From Bathynomus jamesi (taxonomy: Eukaryota > Arthropoda > Malacostraca > Isopoda > Cirolanidae): a stretch of DNA of 64,000 nucleotides. The notes under the pieces are model-generated. The model worked only from the letters and a program-made list of their open reading frames with translations. It ran no database searches and had not been told where the DNA came from. Made by a program: the position numbers and the translations under genes. Shown here in pieces: positions 34,527-47,200 of this stretch. Within the stretch, counting starts at the first letter, position 1. Every line of letters begins with the position of its first letter. The DNA is taken from NCBI GenBank assembly GCA_023014485.1, contig JAJOZX010002358.1, forward strand, positions 124,001 to 188,000. Direction: 5' to 3'.

Positions 34527-34944
34527 AAAAAGAAAACTTAAAATAACCATTGAATTAAAGAGACAGAAAAGAGAGAAAACCCCTGAAGGAGAGGTGCCCA
34601 GTGTTCTTATGGAAGGGGACTCTCCTTCCAAACAGTAACTTCCCTCCCCCTTCCTTTCCTCATCACCATCCACTCATGCCAGCGATTATCCTCCACAAAG
34701 GTACAGTAAAATTATACAGCTTATTAAATTTAGTATAATTTTTTTCTCTTATATTTTCTCTTTATAAACTCTTACAAAGCATTAAAAGTACAATTATCTG
34801 GGGCGCTGGAACGGATTAATTAAATTTACATTAATTTCAATGGAAAAAATGGATTCGATTTACGACCAATTCGAGGTGCGAACAGGGTCTCGGAACGAAT
34901 TAAATTCGTAAGTCGAGGTTCCACTGTATATATATATTATATAT

Positions 34945-35130
34945 ATAAATTGATGATTGGTTAGGTTGTCATAATATTTTTGTTAGTTTTAACTTTTTAT
35001 TTGATGGATTCATTTAAAAAATCTCTCCTAATGATCCTAGTGTAGTTTACATTTTCCAACTTTGACCCTGTGTAGTTGTGTCCCATTTTGTGTCAGGGGG
35101 ATGTAAACTATGCTTGCTCTGAAAAAAGTT
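34945..35130. repeat. foldback-type dispersed repeat
   Basis: TTGATGATTGGTTAGGTTGTC joins family 2 arm sequence to CCTAGTGTAGTTTACATTTT; the same arrangement occurs inverted at 20290-20453. An inner inverse pair, TAGTTTACAT/ATGTAAACTA, is present. Confidence 0.6.
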
Positions 35131-35246
35131 GGTAACTTAGAAATATGTGTGATTTTCCACCACCATCTCTGTATGAAAAGTAAACATTAAGCGGCAAGCA
35201 AACTGCTCCAGTACAATGATAATAAAACAATAAAAATGGCTGCCAC

Positions 35247-35839
35247 CAGAGGTGGGGAGTCGGGAGTTGGGGCTTTTTTGAAGTGTCGCGAGTCGGTAAA
35301 AATGACCGACTCCCGACTCTGATTCAATTTCTATATGCCAACAATTTACCAGAATACTACTATGCCCTAAATAAATATCTTCCTGAACTAATTCTAGATT
35401 CACATTTCTACATTTGATTTATTGTTCTGGTAAATCTTAGCAAATGAATTTCATATTTCTATTTTAGGATACTAGGTACCATATAAAAATTAGCAATATA
35501 TTAATTATTAATTTAATTAGCCCCTATTAGTAATGAGTCGTGGGCCTAGTAGAAAATCAGCAGTCTTTCAATATTTTAAGCTAAATGAGGATGAAAGTAT
35601 TTTTATTTGTCAAGTAGAAAAGGATGGTAAAGAGTGTAATGCAAAAATTAGTGCTTACACTGGGAAACATGCTAATGCTCCAACTAGAGCCTCAAACTTG
35701 AAACGCCATCTACGAAACAAACAGCCCAATATTTATAAGGTTGTAGATCAGCATGATAAGGAAAGAGTCGGGAGTCGGAGTTGGTTTTTTAAAATACCGA
35801 CTCGGGAGTCGGTTGTTTTTGGCCGACTCCCCATCCCTG
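35247..35839 (+). mobile_element. non-autonomous hAT with BED-finger exon
   Basis: CAGAGGTGGGGAGTCGG at the left and CCGACTCCCCATCCCTG at the right, with an exact 8-bp duplication GCTGCCAC (35239-35246 and 35840-35847). Further inner ACTCCCGACTC blocks lie near both ends. Only the first exon of a hAT transposase is retained. Confidence 0.85.
35533..35800 (+). pseudogene. hAT transposase BED zinc-finger fragment
   Basis: From ATG 35533: SRKSAVFQYFKLNEDES, then CQVEKDGKEC, NLKRHLRNKQP. This is the BED finger that anchors hAT transposases to their ends. The Cys pair and first His are present, but the last His is replaced by Gln (KQP where KHP is usual). The frame then runs through the terminal repeat into flanking DNA and stops at 35862. 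No catalytic core is present. Confidence 0.7.
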
Positions 35840-35899
35840 GCTGCCACGATCAGTATAGGTGACAATGCTTAACTTTGTACAGTTCAAATGAAGACTTTA

Positions 35900-36460
35900 A
35901 CATCAATAATAAATGAAACTAAATTTAATAACACTCACCAGCAGTTCATTTTTTCGGAGCTTGATGTGTGGTTTACCATTGCTGCCTCACTCCTACTGTG
36001 CACCTACTCCTCCTTCCTGGCAGTGGTGGAAGACAAGAGACAGCAGCTACTCCTGGGAAGATGGGCCAGGTTGTGGCCCAGCCGCCTCCTTTACAAAGAA
36101 GGCATCAAGGGTTGACTGTCTTGCCTTCCGTTTCTTGTCATGAAGCATCTCCTCATAAGGGCAAATTCATTTAAGATGTTTCTCTTCACTCCTGTGCTTC
36201 ACTCCATATCAGGGTCATTTTCAGTAATGAGTTCTCAGGCATTACACAACATCTGGTAGGAATCACATAAAAACTTTACTGAGGAATTTTTTGGTTCAGT
36301 GTCTCTGCATCCCTGCCACCCTTCATTTGTTAAGCTGCTCCCATGTGATGCCAGCAGCTCCTCCACATTGTCAACATTTACATCATCAAGTCCAGCTTGA
36401 TTGGCTAGCTGGACAATGTCCCTGGTGGTGTTTTGTTTGATTTTTTTCTTGAATGGTACT
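35900..36460 (-). pseudogene. Tigger/jerky-type transposase C-terminal fragment
   Basis: The minus strand reads DIVQLANQAGLDDVNVDNVE, ELLASHGSSLTNEGWQG (36420-36300), a pattern characteristic of the region after the DDE domain in Tigger/jerky proteins (an EIVxLAxxxG, VEELxxxHxxxLTxE layout). A degraded tail with stops continues to about 35900. No terminal repeats were found. Relation to the nearby Tigger elements is unknown. Confidence 0.55.
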
Positions 36461-36709
36461 ATACTTACTATTATACAGTATTTATTAAATTAATATTTTT
36501 TCCATGTCTATTAAACAAAAATCCATTGGACAAGGCTTCGTTAAAAGAGGTATGATAGTATAAAAAAGCAGGTAAATCTTACTTTAAGACTGCACAGCAC
36601 CCATAGCTATATCCTACATTATAAAATCATTCCATCCAGGAATAACCTTAGTATGATAGTTGTAAGATTTAATCAGGGGGCTTCCTGCTTCTCTTAACAG
36701 GGATATTAT

Positions 36710-37442
36710 CTAACTATAATACCTATCTATGAGTTTACAGTGAGAATCATTTGAGCAAGGATTATTACAGGCAAGGTGCAAAATTTCTAAATTATTAAAG
36801 AGGTGACATGTTCTGTCTTTGTATTCTATTCTCTGCTGCATATTAACATTGGACCAATCAACGCGATTATTCTTACCTATTGAGTTCTTGTTAAGTCGTG
36901 TTGCACATAAATTGGTAATGTTAATTAATATTTCTAATGGTCTATGATCAGAAAGAAGGAAATCATGCAAAATATGAACTCTAACAATTCAGTCCTTTAG
37001 ATTATTACTAATGAAACAATGATCAATCCACCTGGTGGTACCACTCATATCGCTAACGTATGTAAAATTACCACTGGCTACCCCTAATACATCTACATCA
37101 CTTATACTTAAATTGGCCGACTCGCACATGTTACCCAATTCTACAAAGAATTCCGAGTTCACATGTGCGTTAAAGTCCCCCATTATTATACAGTGAGAAT
37201 ATTTGGGGTTCTGATAATGACTTAATTTTCTACACCAAATCAATGTATTCATCTAGATTACTGCCGTTGTTGTATGGTAAATAGCAGTTTATAATTAATA
37301 TGCAATCATTGTTCACTTGTAATTCAATGCCTAACAACCTTACATTATCGCTTGTTAAAAATTTTATATGTTTTGACAAATTTTTCCTTAATAAAAAAGC
37401 AACACCACCAAAAGGCCTACCATACATTAATTCATCTGACAA
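36710..37442 (-). pseudogene. LINE endonuclease domain, frame-broken
   Basis: Blocks in order: MYGRPFGGVAFLLRKNLSKH, IINCYLPYNN, CIIMGDFNAHV (catalytic GDFN), RWIDHCFISNNL and LSDHRPLEILIN (catalytic SDH), followed by linker WSNVNMQQ. Two frame changes split it into three frames (37442-37230, 37252-36989, 36970-36710). Confidence 0.75.
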
Positions 37443-37715
37443 GTCTACTGCTGATGACGCATGCTACATAAAGTCATCATGGATGGTAGAGAGGAATTTT
37501 AGCTCTTGCTTAGGTAGCCAGTGCTCCTGCAGGAGTATCAAATCTGCACTGTCGCAGATTTTATGAATATCTACAGTTGAATTCCTCACTGACCTTACAT
37601 TATATGAGACTATTTTCAACAAGTTATCCATCATGACTGAGAGAGAATTTATTATTAGTAAGATTATTATTATTATACACAGTACAACTTTCAGGCATTA
37701 CCATTAGGGCACTTA

Positions 37716-37760
<45 letters not shown>

Positions 37761-38825
37761 TTGCCTGTTATCAAATCTCCTGGAAAAGTGAATAAACTCC
37801 TTAACAATAATACTGTCTGGCCATTGACTCATATTATACAGGTTGAAATGCGCATTTACACCTTTAATTATTACTTTAAAAGAGTTATAATACGGAGATT
37901 TCGTGATTAGTTTATTAACTATCACTATACTGTGTTCACCAATGATTTCTTCCATCATGTGTTGAGTATCGCTTGCCTTGTTCGAGAGCTGAATTCGTGA
38001 CACAAATAGGGTGAGATTCTCCATTGGTGGCCTCGCCGCAGAGACCAGTTGAGGAGACCTTTGGGACGGGCACCTATTAACAGTTACCCACCCGCCCTGC
38101 TCCCTTGATCTCCCTGAGGCAGGGTTCGCCTGCCTGGGGGATGGGAGGCCCCTCCCTTACTCTGTGGCTTGGGGAGGGTCTGTTAGCGGTGTTTATACCC
38201 TGACGGCCACGCGTGCCTCTCCTTCTTCGGTGGGGGGGGGGCTGCGCACCGCAGCGTAATCAAACACCTCTCCTCTGCAGTGGGAGGCAGGGAAGAGGGC
38301 AATGATGCCTCGACTCTCTGCATTGGACCGCCCCTGTTCCTCATTGTGAGATCGGGAGCAGGGGTCCTTTCCTGAATGGGAGGGGGGTTGACCGCTACCC
38401 CTGCATACTCATTTCCACCCCACCTTCATCGGGGAGTTGGAGGCAGGGATTTTGTTTCCCTTGCTGCCCGACGCGTTTCTTGGAGATCTGGCTTGCTGAA
38501 CTACTTCCGAGTAACTGGGCTTTGGGAGGAGCATCTCTTTCAACTGATCTAACTCTGACCAGAACTGTTTTATCGAAATCATGTTTTTCTGATTTGACAC
38601 CATGTGTTGGTGTTTCAGTTCAACTATCGACTTTTGTACCTCATTATACTGTTTGAGGAGCACTGAGACATTAATGTCACCCATAGAGATTACCAGTATT
38701 CTATGGAAGTTAGTAAAGTAAAAGGTAATATTATTCTCATTATCCTGAAAGGTTGACACTTTATTTATAATGTCTTTCAGGGTATTCTCATTTTTAGAAT
38801 TACCTCTGAGTTGGGAGGGGAGCAC
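37716..38825 (-). pseudogene. LINE ORF1 protein, frame-broken
   Basis: The N-terminal part (38825-38409) has a predicted coiled-coil-like stretch (LLKQYNEVQKSIVELKHQH) and a polar tail. The C-terminal part (38024-37716) reads LTLFVSRIQLSNKASD and SFKVIIKGVNAHFNLYNMSQ, WPDSIIVKEF, similar in layout to RNA-binding ORF1 C-termini of CR1-like LINEs. An ATT microsatellite (37716-37756) abuts the end. Confidence 0.55.
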
Positions 38826-38890
38826 TGAACAGGGTGTTTAATTGTACCCTCACATGTTCTATTTCTTCTAAATCATAAAAATCATGACAG

Positions 38891-39800
38891 ACAGATACAA
38901 GAAGGTCTGACCTAATATGATCTACTTTGTCAAATATAAAATATAACAGGATTTTCTACAAGATTTACAGCAGACAACCCCATTGTATCTGTAATGGCTT
39001 GCGGGGGAGCGTAGCTGGTGGGGGCTGGTTGGGGGCGGAGATGGGGGAAAATGCTGAAAGGGGTCCACTTTTTCATCCCTTTAAATCATGCTCGGGATAC
39101 CAACAGTTCGATGTTCAGGCATCTTTTCACATTAATTATGTAACTATTTCTGACACAGAACGTATATAGGCAGAGTCACTGTACGATTATACTGTAATGA
39201 AACATACATTTCCTGCGATCACTGTCAAAACTTTTACTATTAAACAGAAAATTGCAGTGTATATGATGGGTGTAGGGCAGGAGAGGGGAATGGGATGGGG
39301 ATGCTAAAAGGAGTGCCCACTCCTTGTCCCTTTTAATCATATAAGTTTGTAAATATATCTAAAGTAATAAAACCTATTTATTTGCTTGGTCTTCCATTTA
39401 AGATTTCAGAGCCTTTCCCTGGCCTTTTGAAAATATTTTGAACTGTTTATGTAGTTAAAATTCACTAATTCGTTTAGTTCATTCATTCGTTCATAATTTT
39501 TCAAAGGGCTCACCCACTCATTCGTTTGTATGCCCGCTATTTCAAGGTCACTGTTTACCTCCTCATAGGTCCAAGAAGGTAGTGCTGGATGTCATTAGAA
39601 AATTTTGAGGATATATTATATATTATTATTAATTAAGTATTGTGGACCATCTAATAAGATTGTAACTGGGTAATCTTGGCACATTTACAAATTTTATTGT
39701 ATAGATAACATACCAGTTCACTGACTTTAAACCCTGTTAATTTGATAGTAAACGGAGCACAAAACTGAGAAGCGTCACTGGCACTGGCCTTAATATATAT
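38891..39800. other. non-coding region
   Basis: Two G-rich segments (39000-39055 and 39268-39310) resemble each other. No gene or terminal repeats recognised. Confidence 0.45.
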
Positions 39801-39808
39801 ATATATAT

Positions 39809-42715
39809 TAGGGTGTCACTAGGTAATAGGGGGAAAATTAAACGATGGATATTTTCCTATGACACCCCCTAAAATTGTTCCATTTGGTGTAAAACATACG
39901 GAAGAGAAATTTGGTCCTGATTGGTCATCATTTAAAGGTCGCCCTCGTCACTGAAAACAAGACCCATTTGTTGACGTCAACAAGCTGTTCAGTGTTCACA
40001 GCTTGGGCCGAACCAGATAATAAAAAACAAGGCAATTTGGTGAAATAACGAAAGTAAGACACTTAAAAACGCAAAGAATACAAACAGTTTATTACATAAT
40101 CAAAATAGAAGACATAATTTGGCGAATAATGGTACAAAATGGAGAAGCAACAAAAGCAAAACTTTGAGAAATAAAATACATATACAGTAGCAGAATAATT
40201 GGTGCTCATACGCTGATCAGTGATTAGTTCTTTCGCGTCCTCACTAATGCTGATTTGTTCGGAGCTGGGTGTTGCTTTCTGTGGTCAGTGACAACTTGAA
40301 CGAGGAACTGGAGCTGTTCTTCTTTCACTGTGAACTTTCCGTTCAGCTCCTTCACCAGAGCCACGGCCCGTTCTGCTCTGTCGTTCACCACTGCAAGTTT
40401 GGAGACCACATCCCGAGCTTGCACGTATTCAGAGTTTGACGTCCATGAACTGGGATGGTGGAGCAGAAAGCAATCTGGCAACTGAAGTTTTGAGAAGAAT
40501 CCTTGGGTGTTCTTTGTGATCAGTTGCTCCAGTCCTTTGCTGTCACTGAGGAACATAGTATCAAGAACCAAAGGTTGTTTTGGCGGCATGTGAGGGGCTT
40601 CTTGATCTAACGCTGCAACCATGCTGCACTTCACTTCCATCGATATCCTCTCATCAAAGAACGCCAGACCCACTGCCTCCTCCGAATGGTACCACAGGTG
40701 CGCAGACAGCTTCTTGGTGGTACCATCAGAGATCTTCTTGTGCGGGTATCGAAGGAGCGTCCTCATCAATTCCCAATCATTCAGCGGAGCTTCGATGGAC
40801 AGATGAGCTGTTGCCCACGCTTTCATGTAAACTAGAACAGAAAAGAGGCAGATATCTCGAATTCCGCGTTCCTCAGTGTTCGTCAGTTTAAACTGTCTTC
40901 GGAAGAGCCAGATCTTGATGGCATAGAGCCCCTTAGCCATCCATCTCGCCCGGTGCATAGCACCAGGGGCGCGGAAGTTTAGTCCCTTGTATGGAACTCC
41001 TCCAAGAAAGATGACGGAAAGATCGAGGAATTCCTGATAGTCATCACGAACTTGAAGTGCTTGTGATTTTGCAAACTCAATGAGCTCCGTTCTATGCTTA
41101 AAAATAGCTGCTTTGGTGAATGCATCTGTGTCCGCAGTTTGGAACTGTTGCTGGTCAATGCGGGTCCAATAATCATGGAAGCGCTTGAAAAGCAGAATTT
41201 CTGGACCGGTAGATACTGAATCTAGCGATGCTGCGAATGCCGCCTGTAGCACCAACTCCAGTACATGGTGTCTGCACGCGCAGTGTAACAGGTCACGTCC
41301 AACTTTTTCTTCCAGAAGAACACAAGTTCCTCCACGGTGGCCTGTGTTTGTCGCGGTTGTGTCGAAACACATAGATTTGACATGATCGGTCACTCCCATT
41401 CATTCAGGCAATCTATGATGGCATTTGTTTGTGCCAGCGCGGTTCCTGACAGAAGTTTTGGCACCCCGAGGAGCTGCTCTGTCCCGGAGCCAGATACAAG
41501 AATAGGTAAGCGGTCAACATATTCTCGTGACGTCAGATCTTGCATGAGTTTTCCGTCCCAGTGAACAGTCAACGGACTATTGCCTTGGAACTCGCTCTTC
41601 AGTTGCCGAGCCTTAAGGGTACGGAATTTTTCACGCTAACGATGAATGGATCCACGATTGATGTTGTAGTCGCTAGCATCATGCCCTAAGCTGGAAGCTG
41701 CCTCAAACAGCAGATATGTGGCCTTTCTTGACGAGAGTTGCGTGCGATCAAGCGCTGCCGCCAATTCCGATGTCATGATGTTCTTTGTTGCTCTTTGTTT
41801 AGACGCTAACGAACCACCACATGCTCCTTTTTCTTCGCTATCATCTGAGCTGGAGGATGAGGACTCCAAAACCGCTTCGTTGGATACTGCCTCCATTTCA
41901 GCTGCTGATCGCTTTCTTCGTTTCTCTCTCTTCCTCCCGACGTCGAGTACAATCTTTGACTTGGCGCTGATGGGTCATGTCCAAACCTGCCATTGAACCT
42001 GGACGTCCTTTCTGGCGCTGCTGCTGAAGGAACTCCCAATCCTCTGGGTACTTGACCAATTTCTCACAATCAGCGTGGGCGATGTCAAAGAGACGATCGA
42101 GGCGTTCAATGAATTCTTTTTCTTTCGTCTTGTGTGAATCGCTCGTCCTTGAGGCGTGTTTTTTGAGTCCTTTCCACTCCTCGAAGACTTTATCCAGTTT
42201 GCTGACGCAGTGTGTCTCGAGTCTGGTTGGAATGTGAGCTTTCTCCCAGAAGGACATCACTGCTCGAAGTGACTTCCTCAACGCGTCACGTATTGTCATT
42301 TTCTTTTCATGGTGAAGGTAAAGGAAGTAACCGAATGCTTGCCTGTAGGAAGGAAGCTTGCATCCTTTCACCTCATCAACCGCTGCCCCTAATAGGTATA
42401 TACACTTCCGGGTTTCCATCACCAGAAATCACGTAGCTGAAATGAGAAACGGTGAATCGTTAAGTATTGTTCACTTTATTTCTCAGATATTCAGACACAC
42501 ACAGATACACACACACACATATATAGAGATATATAGATATCTAATGAACGATTATGGAGACGCCGCGCAAGCATTAAACTTTGGAAGGCGGGGGCGACCT
42601 TTTATAATTATTCAAATAAAAGGATTTTTCAGTCACCATGTTTTTTTTACCAATGGAATAGATTCGCGGGGTGTCAGCATGAAAATTTCAAACTTTGCAT
42701 TTAAGTGACACCCTA
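39809..42715 (-). mobile_element. hAT-like element D
   Basis: TAGGGTGTCACT at the left and AGTGACACCCTA at the right, ATATATAT on both sides (39801-39808, 42716-42723). A subterminal TTGTTCCATTTGG lies 68 bases from the left end and CCAATGGAATA about 55 bases from the right end; AGGTCGCCC blocks lie further in. Near full length. Confidence 0.85.
40224..42422 (-). pseudogene. hAT-like transposase, element D (frameshifts and one stop)
   Basis: Frame 1 (42422-41898): KLPSYRQAFGYFLYLHHEKK, AHIPTRLETHCVSKLD and a charged linker. Frame 2 (41896-41390): Ser-rich stretch, LDRTQLSSRKA, a TAG at ~41638, VHWDGKLMQDL (first Asp) and LLGVPKLLSG. Frame 3 (41399-40224, 391 residues): FDTTATNTG (second Asp), CACRHHVLELVL, APGAMHRARWMAKGLYAIKI, WYHSEEAVGLAFF (candidate Glu), VVNDRAERAVALVKELN and the C-terminus HRKQHPAPNK. 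Closest to copies B and C. One stop and two frame changes make it inactive as read. Confidence 0.85.
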
Positions 42716-42759
42716 ATATATATATGTCTGAATTCAGAAGACCATGGTTTTATACAATA

Positions 42760-43456
42760 CAGTCGGCCCTCCGTATCCGTGAGTTCCGCATTCGCGGATT
42801 CAACCAACCGTGGATCGAAAATATTCAAAAAAAAAAATTCCAGAAAGTTCCAAAAAGCAAAACTTGAATTTGACGCGCACCGAGCACTACACTGAATCCA
42901 CGCGAATGAAGTGATGTGTAGGCATACCCTGCTGTAGCCTCCCGCCATTTCACAGATCCTCAGTCTCTCTCCAGCACTCGTTGCTTGAGCATTGTTCGCC
43001 TCGTGTCTCATTCGTTCACTACTTGTGTTGTGTATTTATAATTATATTTTCTATATGTACTTGTATTTTAAATATTGTGTGTTTTATTCTATGTATTTCT
43101 CTTTCAGGTCATTAAATGAAAGCAATCTGTAAGTGTTGAAAGAAAGAAAATGTTACATTGTTGCTGACGTGTACTATGTAGTTATGCCTACGATGGTTGC
43201 GTCTGTACTGAACATGTACAGACTTTTTTCTTGTCATTATTCCTAAACAATATAGTATAACAACTATTTACATAGCACTTACATTGTATTAGGTATTATA
43301 AGTAATCTAGAGATGATTTAAAGTATACAGGAGGATATGAGTAGGTTATATGCAAATACTACGCCATTTTATATAAGGGACTTGAGCATCCATGGATTTT
43401 GGTATCTGCGGGGGGGGTCCTGGAACCAATCCCCTGCGGATACTGAGGGACGACTG
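42760..43456. mobile_element. Tigger-type non-coding MITE
   Basis: Left end CAGTCGGCCCTCCGTATCCG followed by GCATTCGCGGATTCAACCAA; right end inverted CAGTCGTCCCTCAGTATCC; TA on both sides. These termini follow the layout of pogo/Tigger-type MITEs, including well-known mammalian ones (from memory). The interior has no transposase frame. Confidence 0.8.
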
Positions 43457-43629
43457 TATTTTAAATGTCTCCCCAATATATGAATTATAAAGTTTGGTTA
43501 TTACCACTGCTTTGTAACTCTCATTCCAGTAAAATTCCAGATGCTAGAACAGTTTAGAGAGAAAATCTATAGCCTGTAATTACAACCCTAACCTAACCCA
43601 ACCAAACCTAGCCTACGGTAGTCTTTTCC
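43457..43629. other. short non-coding link
   Basis: Contains CCCTAACCTAACCC near 43587. No element is assigned. Confidence 0.4.
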
Positions 43630-44216
43630 AAACTAACTTTATAAAGATGATGTCCTTTGCCTAAATATCTTTGGATCAACTTGATGACTACAATTTCAGT
43701 TTTTGAAAAATCATCATGGTTTCTATGATACCAGTATAAATGCTGTGTTCTATGGTTATGCTATTTTCATCAACAAGTTTGAAAATCTTTATTCCAAAAC
43801 TTGATCGTTTAGATTTGACATATTGATGAGGAATGAGTCTTCCTTTCCATCATAAAGACTCATCAAGACTTAGTTTTGTTGTGGAACTATATTTTTGTTC
43901 AAGTGCATCATGCAGTAGTTGAAGTAAGGTATCTATTTTTCTCAGTCAAGGATTTGAACCATCTCTGTTTTTAGAATTGTCTGTAAAGTGCCAAAAGGAA
44001 AGTAAATTACAGAATTTGACCTGTTTCATGATTGCAGAAAAAACTGGGGTGGCAATGAATTCATCCTTTGCCTAATACATATTTATCTTAGGCTTATGAA
44101 CTATACCCATGAGACAAATATAAACCTATGAATTTTTTCATTTCCTCAATGGTAGTTGGGTACCATTGCTTGTATCTTTAAGAAGGTTTTAGTCTTAGAA
44201 GCCAAATATTGTCCAG

Positions 44217-47200
44217 TAGGGTGCATCAAAATCACCAATGACATAGTTTCACTTTGTCCCTAAGTTAGAAATGTTCCAATGGTTAAGAAAACCTACTATG
44301 TGAATTATTTTTGGATTTGAATGCCATTTATGGGGTCCACACAGACTTCCTATATGCACACCAACCCCACAGTCATTCTGTGATTTGAGATCCAAATAGT
44401 AGAAGTTTAAAAATTTTGTTCACTACAAAAATCAGCCTAAGAACATGTAAGTGATATTTCTAAAGGTCATATATACTTCTAAAAAGTGATAGAAACTTCT
44501 ATAAAGTGATAGAAAACTCTATAAAGTGATAGATACCTCTAGAAAGTGATAGAAACCTCTAGAAATGCTAGAAGTGGTGAAAGTTATAGATATTCTAAAA
44601 GGAACTGCAATATATAATCTGATATGCAAGTATTTATGATAAATATGATTTTGTGGTGTTTTATGTTAAATGTTTATGTTAATGAATTTGTGTTCTCTCT
44701 TTATACCTGTCGTGCATTATGGCCAGTTCAGATAGCACAAATGAAAATATGCTGTTAAAACTCGTTCAAACTGCTGCCATTTATGGTCTTGGTGCTGGAA
44801 TCAGCGATGCAGATGCAGAGATAACAGGATCTAGGCTGCCAACATGTGAGCAAGTGTTGCGATGCTACATGTTCATCAGCAAGAAGGTCTACCGTTTAAC
44901 CGTACAAAATGGAACAATGCTAAATTTGTCTTGCAAAAAATTATTCCATTTTATCAGAAAGGCAACATTGCCATGATTACTGAGAGGAAAGCTGTTGAAA
45001 AAATTATAGCACTATCTGCAAAAAATGAAAAACTTAGGGAACTTCCAGTGGATCGGTGTTCTTCGCTTGGTGCAGTTGCGAAGCTTAAGGGGATCGAAAA
45101 GGAGTTACAAGAAACATTTCAGTTGTGGCCAAGGAATGCTGAGCAACTCATAAAAGATCCTGAAGATCTGGAGTTCTTGCGGTCAATGAAATCAGACAGA
45201 GTCGCATCATTTGGAAGCCATGACAAGAAGCTCGCATCAAAAGTCCAAAGAAAGCAGGAAAAGGAAATGATGCAAGCAGAACGACAGCTTAAAGCTCATA
45301 AAGAAGCCAAGCATCTACAAGCAAAGTTCAGATTGAGAACAGTGAGGAAAGCAACAGTGATGTTGAGGATGAAGAGGGTGATATAGAGGATTACAAACCA
45401 AAAACACGAAAATCTCGCCAAGCAACTCGCTCAGGAACAACTGCTTTTATAAGTCATGACATACTCAAATACCATAGGATGGTTTCCCTGTCTACAAGCA
45501 TGAAGATCACACCGGCCAACATGCAGCATTTACCAAAGCCATCATTGAGGAATCAGGAGGTGACACAAAAAAAGTTTCACATATATTCTACTGCCAACAG
45601 AGCAAGACGTAAGGTTGGTGAAGAGCTTGCATCATTGGTCAGAGAGTCCTGGGTTCCACCACAGTTCCTGTCTCTTCACTGGGATTTTAAACTGATGTCA
45701 ACTCTGTCATACCAAACTAAAGCTGAAGAGAGGCTCACCATAGCAGTTGGCAATTCGTATGACATCAAACTTCTTGGTGTGCCTTCCTACAAGCCAAATA
45801 CAGATCAGCCAGCTGGTCAAATCATTGCTAATCTCACTATGGAGCTTCTCCGATCATGGAATTGTGTTGACTCGGTAGTGAACATGACTTTTGACACAAC
45901 AGCTAGAACACTGGTCATGTGAGTGCTGTGCTGCATGTGTTAGTCTGCAACAGGACATAGGTCGAGCTTTACTGTGGTCAGCTTGTCGGCATCACATTGG
46001 CGAGGTAATCCTTACACAAGTCTTCAATGATCTGAAAATAGAACCACCATTGTCAGTAGAAGTTACCATATTCTGTCGGTTCCAAAAGCATTTTGACACA
46101 GTTCCGCACAACAATAATCAGTCACTTAATTTTTTGGATGGTACCTCTTATTCAGATGGCATACAAACCATAATCCATGACTATAGGGCCAGAGCAATTC
46201 ATGCACGCAGTCTGTTGTGAAGCATCAACGTGATGACTACAAAGAATTTTCTGATCTTTGTTTGCTCTACTTGGATGGGACAAGTAGAGAGTTTTCATTT
46301 CGACGTCCTGGTGCTGTACACAAGGCTAGGTGGATGGCCAAGCTTCTCTACTCCATTAAGATGGTGCTGCTGGAGGAGCAGATCAGTTCTCTTCCCTCTG
46401 GAACCATTACCACAGAAGCACAATGACCCAAACTGCGTGTTTGTGAACTTTGTTTGCTTGCTGTACAGCTGGTGGTGGATCACCTGTTCAAGCGCGGTAC
46501 CTGACTGACCTCTTGCGCTCTTTAATGATGAAGTCCCTGAAGCTGAACGCTGCTATCTGGCTGAGAGATTTATAGCAGTAAAGCCAGCACAAGATCAGGC
46601 ATCTTTACCACAACATCGATTTGGCACAGGATTTGGGGAACCCAAATTTCCAAACTCCATTTCCAGCACAACAAAGCTTGGTGACTTAATCAACGAAGAT
46701 TCATGGTACATTTTCTCTGTTCTGGAACTTGACAGTTTTTTCCTGACTCATAATATCGAAAATTGGCCAGAATTAGCTTCCTTTCAAATGTCCAGAGAAC
46801 ACATCTCGGCAGTTAACGTCATAAATGATTGTGCTGAGTGTGGGGTGAAGCTAAGTTCTGATTTTCTCATGGCTGCCAGATCACAACAACATTACCAAAA
46901 TGTCCTACAAGTTGTTGAATCCGACAGAAAGAAGCTTCCTAATCTTCGAAAGAGGAAAACTAGAGCCTAAACTAATTGTTCATGTTCATTTACAGTTCTT
47001 GAACATTTTTTATTAACGTAGTGTTCTTTTGACTTTAACTTGCTTGTATCACCAATAATGTAATGTATAAACCAGAATGTAATGTAGAAATCAATGTAAT
47101 GTATCCCTGTTTTGATTATTTAACACATTTTTATTGGTTCATACTTTTGCAAACACGGAAATGGGATATAAAATGTTTAATTTTTGGTCAATTTAACTCC

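Larger units (their letters stand above)
28510..34926 (+). mobile_element. Tigger/pogo-like element, host to nested insertions
   Basis: CAGTGGAACCTCGACTTACG at 28510 and its inverse ending CAAGTCGAGG-type at 34926 (GTAAGTCGAGGTTCCACTG), TA at both ends. Without the LTR-type element inside it would be only about 660 bp. A short frame starts MAPKKVKCDSGSEK at 28740 and resumes after the insertion (KITIELKRQKREK near 34548), consistent with an internally deleted Tigger-like transposase. Confidence 0.75.
36560..38890 (-). mobile_element. 5' part of a third LINE (ORF1 and endonuclease only)
   Basis: Minus strand: ORF1 pieces (38825-38409 and 38024-37716) followed by an endonuclease (37442-36710). 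The reverse transcriptase is absent, so it is 3'-truncated or rearranged near 36560. A GC-rich linker of ~370 bp (38040-38405) separates the two ORF1 pieces. Confidence 0.6.
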
